A stretch of 64,000 nt of DNA from an uncultured Prevotella sp. GTDB taxonomy: Bacteria; Bacteroidota; Bacteroidia; Bacteroidales; Bacteroidaceae. The stretch is taken from the NCBI GenBank assembly GCA_900540375.1, contig UQFS01000015.1, forward strand, positions 11,835-75,834, given 5' to 3'. The first letter of the stretch is position 1; each line of letters begins with the position of its first letter. Shown here piece after piece: positions 34,574-42,995 of this stretch. The position numbers and the translations under genes are program-made. The notes beneath the pieces were generated by a model. The model worked only from the letters and a program-made list of their open reading frames with translations. It made no database searches and was not told the origin of the DNA.

Positions 34574-35443
34574 GTGGACACTAACGAGATACTACATCAG
34601 GTCAGAAAGATTGAAATCAAAGCCCGGGGATTGAGTCAGAACATCTTCGCGGGACAGTACCACTCTGCCTTTAAAGGCAAGGGTATGGCTTTCTCCGAGG
34701 TGCGTGAATATCAGTTCGGTGATGATGTCCGGGATATTGACTGGAACGTCACGGCCCGCTTCCACCATCCTTACGTCAAGGTCTTTGAGGAGGAGCGCGA
34801 GCTCACGGTGATGCTGCTCATCGATGTCTCGGGATCGTTGGACTTCGGTACGACACAGCAGATGAAGCGTCAGCTGGCCACAGAGATCGCCGCTACGATC
34901 GCTTTTTCAGCCATTGAGAACAACGACAAGATCGGCGTCATCTTCTTCTCCGACCGCATTGAGAAGTATATCCCGCCGAAAAATGGACGTAAGCATATCC
35001 TTTACATCATCCGCGAGATGCTCGACTTCCATCCGCAAAGTACACGCACGGACATCGGTATGGCCACAGCCTATCTCACCCGCGTGATGAAACGTCACTG
35101 CACTTCCTTTATCATCAGTGACTTCTACGACCGCAAGGACTTCACCAAGGAGATGGAGATAGCCAACCGCAAACACGATGTGGTGGCCATACAGGTTTAT
35201 GATCCGCGTGCCAGGCAGCTGCCCGATGTGGGATTGCTCAAGGTGATGGATGCTGAGACAGGCCACGAGATGTATATCGACACATCGAGCAAAAAACTCC
35301 GGCAGGCGCATACGAGATACTGGATGGAGCGTGAGGACAAGCTCAACACGGTGTTTGCCAAAAGTCGCATCGACTGGACGGCGATTGCCACGAACGAAGA
35401 TTTCACGAAGGCATTGATGTTGCTGTTCAAGCGAAGAGCCTGA
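34574..35443 (+). CDS. DUF58 protein of the Bat operon
   Basis: 289 residues from a GTG at 34574. DUF58 core FSEVREYQFGDDVRDIDWNVTARFH, then a von Willebrand A-like fold with LLIDVSGSLDF (DxSGS metal site). The frame extends back to a TTG at 34544 that overlaps the moxR stop, but the GTG is preferred because AAGGAG lies 6-7 nt before it and VDTNEILHQVRKIEIKARGL matches the usual N-terminus of the family. Cytoplasmic; acts with MoxR in an unresolved way. Confidence 0.88.
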   Translation: MDTNEILHQVRKIEIKARGLSQNIFAGQYHSAFKGKGMAFSEVREYQFGDDVRDIDWNVTARFHHPYVKVFEEERELTVMLLIDVSGSLDFGTTQQMKRQLATEIAATIAFSAIENNDKIGVIFFSDRIEKYIPPKNGRKHILYIIREMLDFHPQSTRTDIGMATAYLTRVMKRHCTSFIISDFYDRKDFTKEMEIANRKHDVVAIQVYDPRARQLPDVGLLKVMDAETGHEMYIDTSSKKLRQAHTRYWMEREDKLNTVFAKSRIDWTAIATNEDFTKALMLLFKRRA

Positions 35444-35511
35444 TTGCAGATAGTACTGGAGGAAAGATCAAAGGTATTTCAGAAAAGATTAGAAGAGTAG
35501 AGAATAGGGTT

Positions 35512-36594
35512 ATGACCAAAAAGATATGGCAATATGTTTTGACGTGTATGATGATGCTGTTGTCACTCAACGCTTCATCACAGGTCACCGTAGAGCAAAA
35601 TGTGGACTCGGTGGGGATTCTCATCGGCGAACAGGCTCATTTGCAGCTTACCGTGACGATGCCCGCTGGCTCTACCATTCAGTGGCCGGCATTGAAGGAA
35701 CGCCAGTTGGTGGTTCCGGGCGTGGAAGTTGTGAAGGTCGCTGACGCTGATACCTTGTCCACGAGCGGCAAGGAACTGAAGGTCAGAAAAGTCTACACGA
35801 TCACCTCGTTTGACGAGCATCTCTATTCCATTCCTCCCTTATCTGTCAAAGTCAACGGCAAGACTTATCAGGGTGGTGTTGCTGCACTGAAGGTGATTAC
35901 GATGAATGTTGACACACTTCATCCCAACCAGTTCTTCCCGCCAAAGGATGTTCAGGACAATCCCTTCTCTTGGGCTGAGTGGAGTCCTTATTTCTGGTTG
36001 TCACTGCTGACGTTGCTGTTTGTGCTTGTGATGGGTTATCTCTTCATCCGTCTGTGTAGCAACAAACCAGTGATCACGCGTATTCGCATCGTGAAACATG
36101 TGCCTGCTCATCAGCGCGCCCTCAATGCCATCAGTAAGATCAAGGAGGAGCATCTCACCACCAGCGAAGACCAGAAGACCTATTACACGCAGCTCACCGA
36201 CACGCTGAGGAAATATATTCAGGAGCGCTTTGGCTTCAATGCCCTGGAGATGACGTCCAGCGAGATCATTGAAAAGCTCAATGAGACTGGTGACAAGAAG
36301 ATGATTGACGAGCTGCACGAACTTTTCACAACAGCAGACCTCGTGAAGTTCGCCAAATACTCTACGCTCATCAACGAGAACGACCTCAACTTGGTGAACG
36401 CCATCAACTTCATTGACGAAACCAAACAAGAAAACCAGCCCACCGAGGAACGTATCGTGCCGCAGTTGTCTGAGGGCGACAAGCGTACACGGCAGAACCG
36501 CATCACCATCAAGTCGCTGCTTTGGGCATTGGGTATCATCGCCGCGGCCTGTCTGGTGTATGTTTGCTATCATGTCTGGCTGCTGCTTGGATGA
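35512..36594 (+). CDS. BatD-like membrane protein, first copy
   Basis: 360 residues: signal peptide ending NASSQ; a beta-rich periplasmic domain (about 25-145) resembling the first BatD domain (VEQNVDSVGILIGEQAHLQLTV); one membrane helix (about 160-180, FWLSLLTLLFVLVMGYLFI); a cytoplasmic helical region with LTDTLRKYIQERFGFNALEM, similar to the DUF4381/BatD tail; and a second helix near the C-terminus (about 335-356). It sits between DUF58 and batA, and is distinct from the full-length batD at 39569. Role in the Bat system unknown; probably a partner of the VWA proteins. Confidence 0.78.
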   Translation: MTKKIWQYVLTCMMMLLSLNASSQVTVEQNVDSVGILIGEQAHLQLTVTMPAGSTIQWPALKERQLVVPGVEVVKVADADTLSTSGKELKVRKVYTITSFDEHLYSIPPLSVKVNGKTYQGGVAALKVITMNVDTLHPNQFFPPKDVQDNPFSWAEWSPYFWLSLLTLLFVLVMGYLFIRLCSNKPVITRIRIVKHVPAHQRALNAISKIKEEHLTTSEDQKTYYTQLTDTLRKYIQERFGFNALEMTSSEIIEKLNETGDKKMIDELHELFTTADLVKFAKYSTLINENDLNLVNAINFIDETKQENQPTEERIVPQLSEGDKRTRQNRITIKSLLWALGIIAAACLVYVCYHVWLLLG

Positions 36595-36618
36595 GAGGAA
36601 CATTAAAGATTGACGATC

Positions 36619-37617
36619 ATGGAATTTGCTGATAAACAATATTTCTTGCTGCTGTTGCTGCTCATCCCTTATATCCTGTGGTATTTCCTTTACCGCAAGA
36701 GAGATGAGCCGACACTGCGGATGGGTGACACCTACGCCTATCAGAATGCACCGAAGAGCTGGCGAGTACGCCTCGTCAACGCTCCGATGTTCCTGCGTTG
36801 TGTGGTGTTTACGCTCATCGTCTTCATCCTGGCTCGCCCTCAAACCCGTAACTCATGGGGACACAAACAGGTCGAGGGCATCGACATCATGCTGGCCATG
36901 GACGTGTCTACTTCCATGCTGGCAGAGGACTTGAAGCCAAACCGCATTGAGGCCGCCAAGGATGTGGCCGCAGAGTTCATCTCCGGCAGACCCAATGACA
37001 ATATCGGTCTGACGATCTTCGCGGGCGAGGCTTTCACACAGTGCCCGATGACCACTGATCATACGTCGTTACTGAATCTGCTGCAAAACGTGCGCACAGA
37101 CATCGCTGCCCGTGGACTCATCCAGGACGGAACGGCTTTGGGTATGGGGCTGACCAACGCCGTGTCACGATTGAAAGACTCTAAGGCCAAGAGCAAAGTG
37201 GTGATCTTGCTGACCGATGGTAGTAACAACATGGGTGACATCTCGCCGCTGACAGCTGCCCAGATCGCCAAATCGTTGGGTATCAGAGTCTATACGATCG
37301 GCGTGGGAACCAATAAAGTGGCACCCTATCCCGTGCAGGTGGCCGGTACCGTGCAGTATGTCAACATGCCGGTGGAGATTGATACGAAAACGCTGAGCGA
37401 CATCTCGGCGATCACGGACGGCAATTTCTATCGTGCCACCAACAACCGGCAGCTGAAGCAGATCTATCACGATATCGACCAACTGGAAAAGACGAAGATG
37501 AATGTCAAGAAGTATTCGCGCTACTACGAGGCTTACCAGCCCTTCGCCATCGCCGCGGTCTTTTTCCTCTTGTTGGAGATTCTGCTGCGCAACACGGTTT
37601 TGCGTCGACTGCCTTAA
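36619..37617 (+). CDS. batA: von Willebrand factor A membrane protein BatA
   Basis: 332 residues from ATG 36619 (a TTG at 36610 is disregarded). N-terminal membrane helix, positively charged loop, second helix (about 55-75), periplasmic VWA domain (about 85-280) with MIDAS AMDVSTSML (DxSxS), TDGSNNMGDISP and GVGTNKVAPYP, C-terminal helix (about 305-325). BatA was named for Bacteroides aerotolerance in B. fragilis; molecular role is not settled. Followed by the 22-nt repeat array at 37656-37765 before batB. Confidence 0.92.
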   Translation: MEFADKQYFLLLLLLIPYILWYFLYRKRDEPTLRMGDTYAYQNAPKSWRVRLVNAPMFLRCVVFTLIVFILARPQTRNSWGHKQVEGIDIMLAMDVSTSMLAEDLKPNRIEAAKDVAAEFISGRPNDNIGLTIFAGEAFTQCPMTTDHTSLLNLLQNVRTDIAARGLIQDGTALGMGLTNAVSRLKDSKAKSKVVILLTDGSNNMGDISPLTAAQIAKSLGIRVYTIGVGTNKVAPYPVQVAGTVQYVNMPVEIDTKTLSDISAITDGNFYRATNNRQLKQIYHDIDQLEKTKMNVKKYSRYYEAYQPFAIAAVFFLLLEILLRNTVLRRLP

Positions 37618-37655
37618 TGATTAGTGAGGCAAAGACCCCTATATATAATAATAAG

Positions 37656-37765
37656 GTGTAGCAAACCGATGTTAAAGGTACTGTGAATCGATGTTTAAAG
37701 TGTAGCATACCTACGTTTTAAGTGTAGCGAACCGATGTTTGCAGTGTAGGAAACTGAAATGAAGA
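37656..37765 (+). repeat. Five 22-nt tandem repeats between batA and batB
   Basis: Units begin at 37656, 37678, 37700, 37722 and 37744, each exactly 22 nt. Typical unit begins AGTGTAGCGAACC and continues GATGTTT. Unit 2 begins GGTACTGTGAATC, which resembles the GGTACTTTGAC units of copies A-C. It lies inside the operon, so it is transcribed. Confidence 0.8.
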
Positions 37766-37811
37766 GAATCCTGAGGCTTAGGCCGACAGAAAAAAGATAA
37801 ACGAAAAGACA

Positions 37812-38837
37812 ATGAGATTTGAAGATCCGACATACTTATGGCTACTCTGCCTGTTGCCTCTGCTGTTTCTGCTGAGGGTAGCAAGCCATTTCAAGCAGAA
37901 GAAACGGCTTCGCCAGCTGGGTGACCCTCAGCTGTTGAAGCAGCTCATGCCTGACGTTTCAAAGGTAAGGCGTGCGGTGAAGTTCTGGTTGATGATGGGT
38001 GCGATGGCCATGCTCATCCTTGTTTTGGCGCGTCCGCAAATGGGAACGCATGTGTCACACGACAAGCGTCAGGGCATCGAAGCCATCATCTGTATGGACA
38101 TCTCCAATTCCATGCTCGCCCAGGACGTCGTGCCAAGCCGACTGGAAAAGAGCAAGATGCTCGTCGAAAATATGATCGACCACTTCACCAACGATAAAGT
38201 GGGACTTGTGGTCTTCGCCGGTGATGCCTTCGTACAGTTGCCGATCACCGCCGACTACGTCTCGGCCAAGATGTTCCTGCAGGACATCAATCCTTCGCTC
38301 ATTGCTACTCAAGGTACAGATATCGGCCATGCCATACAGTTGGCTATGCACAGTTTCACGCAGGCCGACAATATCGGACGCGCTATTATCGTCATCACCG
38401 ACGGTGAAGACCACGAAGGCGGTGCAGAGGAAGCTGCTGCCGCAGCCAAGAAGAAAGGTATCAACGTGTTTATCCTTGGCGTCGGTGATCCTCACGGTGC
38501 ACCGATTCCTACCGGTGACGGCTACATGAAGGATGCGTCAGGACAGACAGTGATGAGTGCGCTCAACGAGCAGATGTGCCGAAGAATAGCACAGGCAGGC
38601 AGTGGCATGTACATTCATGTCAACAATACGGCAGACGCTCAGAACGAGTTGAACAACGATTTGGTCAAACTGCAGCAAGGTACTACCGATGCTGTGGTTT
38701 ATAGCGATTACAACGAGCAGTTCCAGGCTTTTGCCATCATTGCTCTGCTCCTTCTCGTCTTGGATGCTTGTCTGATGGAGACCAGGAATCCATTGCTGAA
38801 GAGGGTAACGATCTTTAAGAATAAGGGGAAGAAATAA
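37812..38837 (+). CDS. batB: von Willebrand factor A membrane protein BatB
   Basis: 341 residues, same layout as BatA: N-terminal helix (LWLLCLLPLLFLLRVA), second helix (about 57-77, LMMGAMAMLILVLA), VWA domain with MIDAS CMDISNSML, FAGDAFVQLPITADY and ITDGEDHEGGAEEA, and a C-terminal helix followed by a basic cytoplasmic tail. Its stop overlaps the batC start (TAATG at 38836-38839), so the two are translationally coupled. Confidence 0.92.
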   Translation: MRFEDPTYLWLLCLLPLLFLLRVASHFKQKKRLRQLGDPQLLKQLMPDVSKVRRAVKFWLMMGAMAMLILVLARPQMGTHVSHDKRQGIEAIICMDISNSMLAQDVVPSRLEKSKMLVENMIDHFTNDKVGLVVFAGDAFVQLPITADYVSAKMFLQDINPSLIATQGTDIGHAIQLAMHSFTQADNIGRAIIVITDGEDHEGGAEEAAAAAKKKGINVFILGVGDPHGAPIPTGDGYMKDASGQTVMSALNEQMCRRIAQAGSGMYIHVNNTADAQNELNNDLVKLQQGTTDAVVYSDYNEQFQAFAIIALLLLVLDACLMETRNPLLKRVTIFKNKGKK

Positions 38838-39532
38838 TGGACATACGTAAGTATATTCTTTTGATCCTGCTGGTCTTCGCGAGTGTCACGCAGATGCAGG
38901 CGCAGGCTGACCGACAGTTCATCCGGAACGGCAACAAGCTCTACCGGCAGCAGAACTATGCCAGGGCTGAGACGGAATACCGTAAGGCTCTCAGCAAGAA
39001 TGCACGCAACACGCAGGCAATGTATAATCTCGGTTGTGCGCTGATGATGCAGCAGAAAGATTCAGCCGCCATCGTACAGCTGCAAAACGCCGGGCGCAGT
39101 GAGCAGTCACCGCGTCGCAAGGCGATGGCTTATCACAATGTCGGTGTGATCTGTCAGGGACATCAGATGTATGGAGAGGCCATCGAAGCCTACAAGGAGA
39201 GTCTGCGCAATAATCCGAGCGACAACGAGACCCGCTATAACCTTGCACTCTGCCAACGGTTGCAGAAGAAGCAAAAACAAAACGGAGGCAAGAACAATCA
39301 GAAGAACAAAAACAAGAAAGACAATAAGAATCAACAGAATAAGCAGAAGAACAATAATCAGAACAAACAAGATCAGAACAATCAGCAAAAACAGCAACCC
39401 AAAGATCAGATGAGCAAAGACAATGCTCAGCAGTTGCTCAACTATGCCATCCAACAGGAGAAGGCTACACAAGAGCGTTTGAAGCGCAACGAACAGCAGC
39501 CGCAACGTAGAAGATTGCAGCAAAACTGGTAA
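38837..39532 (+). CDS. batC: TPR protein BatC
   Basis: 231 residues: signal peptide ending TQMQAQA; TPR region (about 25-135: FIRNGNKLYRQQNYARAETEY, MYNLGCALMMQQKDSAAI, YHNVGVICQGHQMYGEAIEA, ETRYNLALCQRL); then an unusual low-complexity tract (about 137-190) almost wholly Asn, Gln and Lys; then a helix ending RRRLQQNW. Periplasmic scaffold for the Bat VWA proteins by inference. Coupled to batB by overlapping stop and start codons. Confidence 0.9.
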   Translation: MDIRKYILLILLVFASVTQMQAQADRQFIRNGNKLYRQQNYARAETEYRKALSKNARNTQAMYNLGCALMMQQKDSAAIVQLQNAGRSEQSPRRKAMAYHNVGVICQGHQMYGEAIEAYKESLRNNPSDNETRYNLALCQRLQKKQKQNGGKNNQKNKNKKDNKNQQNKQKNNNQNKQDQNNQQKQQPKDQMSKDNAQQLLNYAIQQEKATQERLKRNEQQPQRRRLQQNW

Positions 39533-39535
39533 TAA

Positions 39536-39577
39536 AGTGTACTTGAAATCTGATATAGTGTACTTGATATGATGACG
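39536..39577 (+). repeat. 21-nt direct repeat pair between batC and batD
   Basis: AGTGTACTTGA at 39536 and 39557, followed by AATCTGATAT and TATGATGACG. The second copy runs into the batD start codon. Confidence 0.6.
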
Positions 39578-41410
39578 CGTCGAATAATTCACATATTTGT
39601 TTTCACCTTGATGCTGGCTGCCGTGGCGCTGGCATCGCAGGCTCAGATTGTCGTGTCTGTCCCCTCGCATGTGGAGGCGGGAGAGAACTTCCGGCTGTCC
39701 TATACCATCAACACGCAAGATGTTGATGAGTTCCGTGCCGGTAGCATTCCCGGCGGACTGGAGCTGATTGCCGGCCCTTACACCTCGCAGCAGTCGAGCT
39801 ACCGTATGGTCAATGGCCACACGAGCAGTTCTTCTTCCATCACCTTCACCTATACGCTCTATGCCGCCAAGGACGGATCGTTCACGATTCCGCCAGCTCA
39901 TGCACATATCAATGGGCGTATGGTAGCCTCACGGGCCGCTAAGGTGGTAGTCAACGGCCGGTCTCGCAACAGTGGCGGCGCACCGAAGATGCATGGTGAA
40001 GACGAAAGTCGTGAGCCAAGCATGGCTTCGGCAGACAGCAAAATCACGGCCAATGACCTGTTTATCAAGGTGACAGCCAACAAGCGACGGGTACATGAAC
40101 AGGAGCCGATCCTGCTTACATACAAGGTCTACTCCCTTGTGGACTTGACACAGCTCGAGGGTAAGATGCCCGACCTTACCGGTTTCCACTCCCAGGAGGT
40201 GCCGCTGCCTCAGCAAAAGAGCTTCCATCTCGAACGCGTCAATGGTAAGACCTACCGTGCTGTGACCTGGAGTCAGTATGTCATGTATCCGCAGATGACG
40301 GGCAATCTTCAGATTCCGAGCATCACGTTCAAGGGCATTGTGGTACAGCAAAACCGCTCCGTCGATCCCTTTGAGGCTTTCCTCAATGGTGGATCAGGCT
40401 ATGTTGAGGTACACCGCAACATTGTGGCGCCGGGACTGACCGTACAGGTGGATCCATTACCAACCAAGCCAACAGGCTTCTCCGGTGGTGTGGGTAAGTT
40501 CAACATCTCTGCTCAGCTTACCAAGAAGGAAGTGAAAGCCGGTGATCCTGTCACCCTCAGAGTAGTGGTAGGCGGCAATGGCAACCTTAAGCTGATTAAG
40601 CAACCCGAGGTCAATTTCCCCAATGACTTTGACAAATACGACGCAAAGGTGACCGACAAGACCAAGCTGACATCCACCGGCGTGGGTGGCAACATGATCT
40701 ACGACTTCCTCTTTGTGCCGCGCAACCAGGGCACTTACACCATCCCCGCGGTATCGTTTACTTATTACGACACCGATTTGAATGCTTATAAGACCATCAA
40801 GACACAGTCGTTCAAGTTGATTGTTGACAAAGGCGATGGTAACAGTACGTCGGCAGACTATGATGTTCAGAAGGCCAACGACATTCACGACATCATGTCG
40901 GGCAAGTGTGAGCAGCGTCAGGTGGGCAATTTCTTCTTCGGTTCCACTTCCTGGTGGATCTCGTTGCTCTTGCCTTTAATCGCCTTCGTCGTGCTGTTGG
41001 TCATCTTCCGCAAGCGTGCTTTGGATCATGCCGATGCGGTGAAGATGCGTGGCAAGAAGGCTAACAAGATCGCCCGTAAGCGTTTGAAGAGAGCCAGCAA
41101 GCTGATGTTCCAAGGCAAGAGCGAGACCTTCTACGACGAAGTGCTCCGTGCGCTGTGGGGCTATGTGGGCTATAAGCTCAACATTCCGGTGGAACAACTC
41201 AACCGCGACAATATCACTGAGAAGCTGCAAGGCCACCTGGTCGATGATGCCACGATTGGCAAGTTCATCTCAGCCCTCGATACTTGCGAGTTTGAACGCT
41301 ACGCTCCCGGCGATGCCTCCGGCAATATGGAGAAGACCTTCAACAGTGCGATGACAGCTATCGAAGAGATCGAGGAAGTGATGAAACGCAACGGTGGACG
41401 CAAGAAATGA
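39569..41410 (+). CDS. batD: BatD, membrane beta-domain protein
   Basis: 613 residues: signal peptide ending ALASQAQ; several immunoglobulin-like periplasmic domains (about 25-440; VPSHVEAGENFRLSYTINTQ, KVTANKRRVHEQEPILLTYKV, AQLTKKEVKAGDPVTLRVVV); one membrane helix (about 466-486, ISLLLPLIAFVVLLVIF); and a basic cytoplasmic helical tail. BatD is the oxygen-tolerance-family component of the operon; it may present or sense envelope substrates for the VWA proteins. Start at 39569 fits the signal peptide. Confidence 0.92.
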   Translation: MMTRRIIHIFVFTLMLAAVALASQAQIVVSVPSHVEAGENFRLSYTINTQDVDEFRAGSIPGGLELIAGPYTSQQSSYRMVNGHTSSSSSITFTYTLYAAKDGSFTIPPAHAHINGRMVASRAAKVVVNGRSRNSGGAPKMHGEDESREPSMASADSKITANDLFIKVTANKRRVHEQEPILLTYKVYSLVDLTQLEGKMPDLTGFHSQEVPLPQQKSFHLERVNGKTYRAVTWSQYVMYPQMTGNLQIPSITFKGIVVQQNRSVDPFEAFLNGGSGYVEVHRNIVAPGLTVQVDPLPTKPTGFSGGVGKFNISAQLTKKEVKAGDPVTLRVVVGGNGNLKLIKQPEVNFPNDFDKYDAKVTDKTKLTSTGVGGNMIYDFLFVPRNQGTYTIPAVSFTYYDTDLNAYKTIKTQSFKLIVDKGDGNSTSADYDVQKANDIHDIMSGKCEQRQVGNFFFGSTSWWISLLLPLIAFVVLLVIFRKRALDHADAVKMRGKKANKIARKRLKRASKLMFQGKSETFYDEVLRALWGYVGYKLNIPVEQLNRDNITEKLQGHLVDDATIGKFISALDTCEFERYAPGDASGNMEKTFNSAMTAIEEIEEVMKRNGGRKK

Positions 41411-41452
41411 GTGTTGGGCTGTTGGTAAAGTAGAAAAGATGAGGAAGGAATC

Positions 41453-42232
41453 ATGATGAAGAAGCATATCTCAAACATAGGAAACAGCGTCAGGCGCCTG
41501 CTCATGCTCATGACAGGCCTGCTGACGTGCACGCTGTCCTTTGCTATTATAAAGGACAATGCCGACACGGCCTATAGGCAAGGCAAGTACCAGCAGGCGA
41601 TCATCGACTACCAGGAACTGCTGAAAGAAGGCGTTTCGCCGGAACTATATTACAATCTTGGTAATGCCTACTACCGTAGCGACAACCTTGCGCAGGCTAT
41701 CCTGGCTTATGAGCGGGCCGCACAGTTGTCTCCGGGAAGCAGCGACATCCGCTTCAACTTGCAGTTTGCGCGTGCCAAGACCATCGACAAAATCGTGCCG
41801 GACAACGAGATGCTCTTTGTCACTTGGTACAAGCGGATTGTCAACTTCACGAGCGTGGACAACTGGGCACGTGCGGGTATTGTTGCCGTCGTGCTGGCCT
41901 TGCTGTTGATGCTGGCTTATCTCTTCGGCTCACAACTGCTGGTTCGCAAGATCGGATTCTATGGCAGCGGCATCGCTTTGCTGCTGTTTATCGTCACCAC
42001 CTTCTTTGCGTGGCAACAGAAACAAAACCTTGAGCGTCATTGCGGCGCCATCATCATGGCACCATCCGTGACGATCAAGAAGACACCCGTCGCCAATGGT
42101 ACCGACGCTTTCGTGCTTCATGAAGGCACCAGGGTGGACATCACGGACAAGAGTATGAAGTCGTGGTATGGCATACAAGTCGGAGATGGCCGTGAAGGAT
42201 GGATTCCGGCTTCGCAAGTAGAGGTCATTTAA
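41453..42232 (+). CDS. batE: BatE, TPR and SH3-domain membrane protein
   Basis: 259 residues, last gene of the Bat set. N-terminal signal/helix (about 15-32), TPR pair (about 35-105: DTAYRQGKYQQAIIDYQELL, YYNLGNAYYRSDNLAQAILAYERA), two membrane helices (about 138-160 and 168-188), and a C-terminal bacterial SH3 domain (about 200-257: VTIKKTPVANGTDAFVLHEGT, GWIPASQVEVI). The PAP2 gene begins 16 nt downstream and is probably co-transcribed. Confidence 0.9.
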   Translation: MMKKHISNIGNSVRRLLMLMTGLLTCTLSFAIIKDNADTAYRQGKYQQAIIDYQELLKEGVSPELYYNLGNAYYRSDNLAQAILAYERAAQLSPGSSDIRFNLQFARAKTIDKIVPDNEMLFVTWYKRIVNFTSVDNWARAGIVAVVLALLLMLAYLFGSQLLVRKIGFYGSGIALLLFIVTTFFAWQQKQNLERHCGAIIMAPSVTIKKTPVANGTDAFVLHEGTRVDITDKSMKSWYGIQVGDGREGWIPASQVEVI

Positions 42233-42248
42233 TCGTTTTCAGGTAATC

Positions 42249-42956
42249 ATGGCATTGGACGGATTGATCGCTTTTGACCGGCACCTGCTGGTTATGCTCA
42301 ATGGGAGTGATTCCTTGTTTTGGGATCACTTCATGCTTATACTTACCAACGGCCTTACATGGCTCCCCTTGCTCTTCACGCTTTTCCTACTTGTGATGAA
42401 GAACAATGAGGCGATGATTCAGATAGGTCTTGTGGTAGGGTGCGTGTTGTTGGGTGTCTTCCTCTCTGGTGGACTCAACGACATCATCATCAAGCCCTTG
42501 GCGGCCCGGCCACGCCCTTGCGACGACCCGCTGATGAAATACACGGTAGATGTTGTCAACAACTACCGTGCGTCAGGCTTCAGTTTTTTCTCCAGTCATT
42601 CTGCCAACACCATGGCGATCGCAGTATTTATGATGTGGCTCGTGCGCAGTCGGCTGCTGAGCCTTACGCTTTTCTCCTGGTCAATCCTCAACGGCTGGTC
42701 ACGGATTTACCTTGCCCAGCACTATCCCTCGGACGTTCTTGTGGGTTGGCTTTGGGGCGCGATGATGGGCAGCCTGGCTTATTACATCTTTTACAAACTA
42801 TATAATAAGGTGAGTCCGCCCGTCAACTACATCTCATCTCAATACACGACAACGGGCTACAGCAATGTCGACATCCACAATGTCATGCTTGTGCTCATGC
42901 TCACGATCTGTGTGACGATTATCTGTGCGCTTTTCACCATGACAGGCAGCTATTGA
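42249..42956 (+). CDS. PAP2-family membrane phosphatase
   Basis: 235 residues, about six membrane helices, PAP2 superfamily. Phosphatase motifs: KPLAARPRP (motif 1, KxxxxxxRP), SSHSANTMA (motif 2, form PSGH replaced by SSHS) and SRIYLAQHYPSDVLVGW (motif 3, SRxxxxxHxxxD). Candidate undecaprenyl-diphosphate or lipid phosphatase acting on the outer face of the inner membrane. The C-terminus carries an extra segment (SSQYTTTGYSNVDIHN) and a last helix. Placed between the Bat operon and queA; no functional link known. Confidence 0.88.
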   Translation: MALDGLIAFDRHLLVMLNGSDSLFWDHFMLILTNGLTWLPLLFTLFLLVMKNNEAMIQIGLVVGCVLLGVFLSGGLNDIIIKPLAARPRPCDDPLMKYTVDVVNNYRASGFSFFSSHSANTMAIAVFMMWLVRSRLLSLTLFSWSILNGWSRIYLAQHYPSDVLVGWLWGAMMGSLAYYIFYKLYNKVSPPVNYISSQYTTTGYSNVDIHNVMLVLMLTICVTIICALFTMTGSY

Positions 42957-42995
42957 TTTTCATCATTTCCTCTTTTAGGATTATACATAACGACA

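Noticed and set aside
37656..37765. CRISPR array in the batA-batB gap
   Set aside because: Units are contiguous 22-mers without unique spacers, and there are no cas genes.
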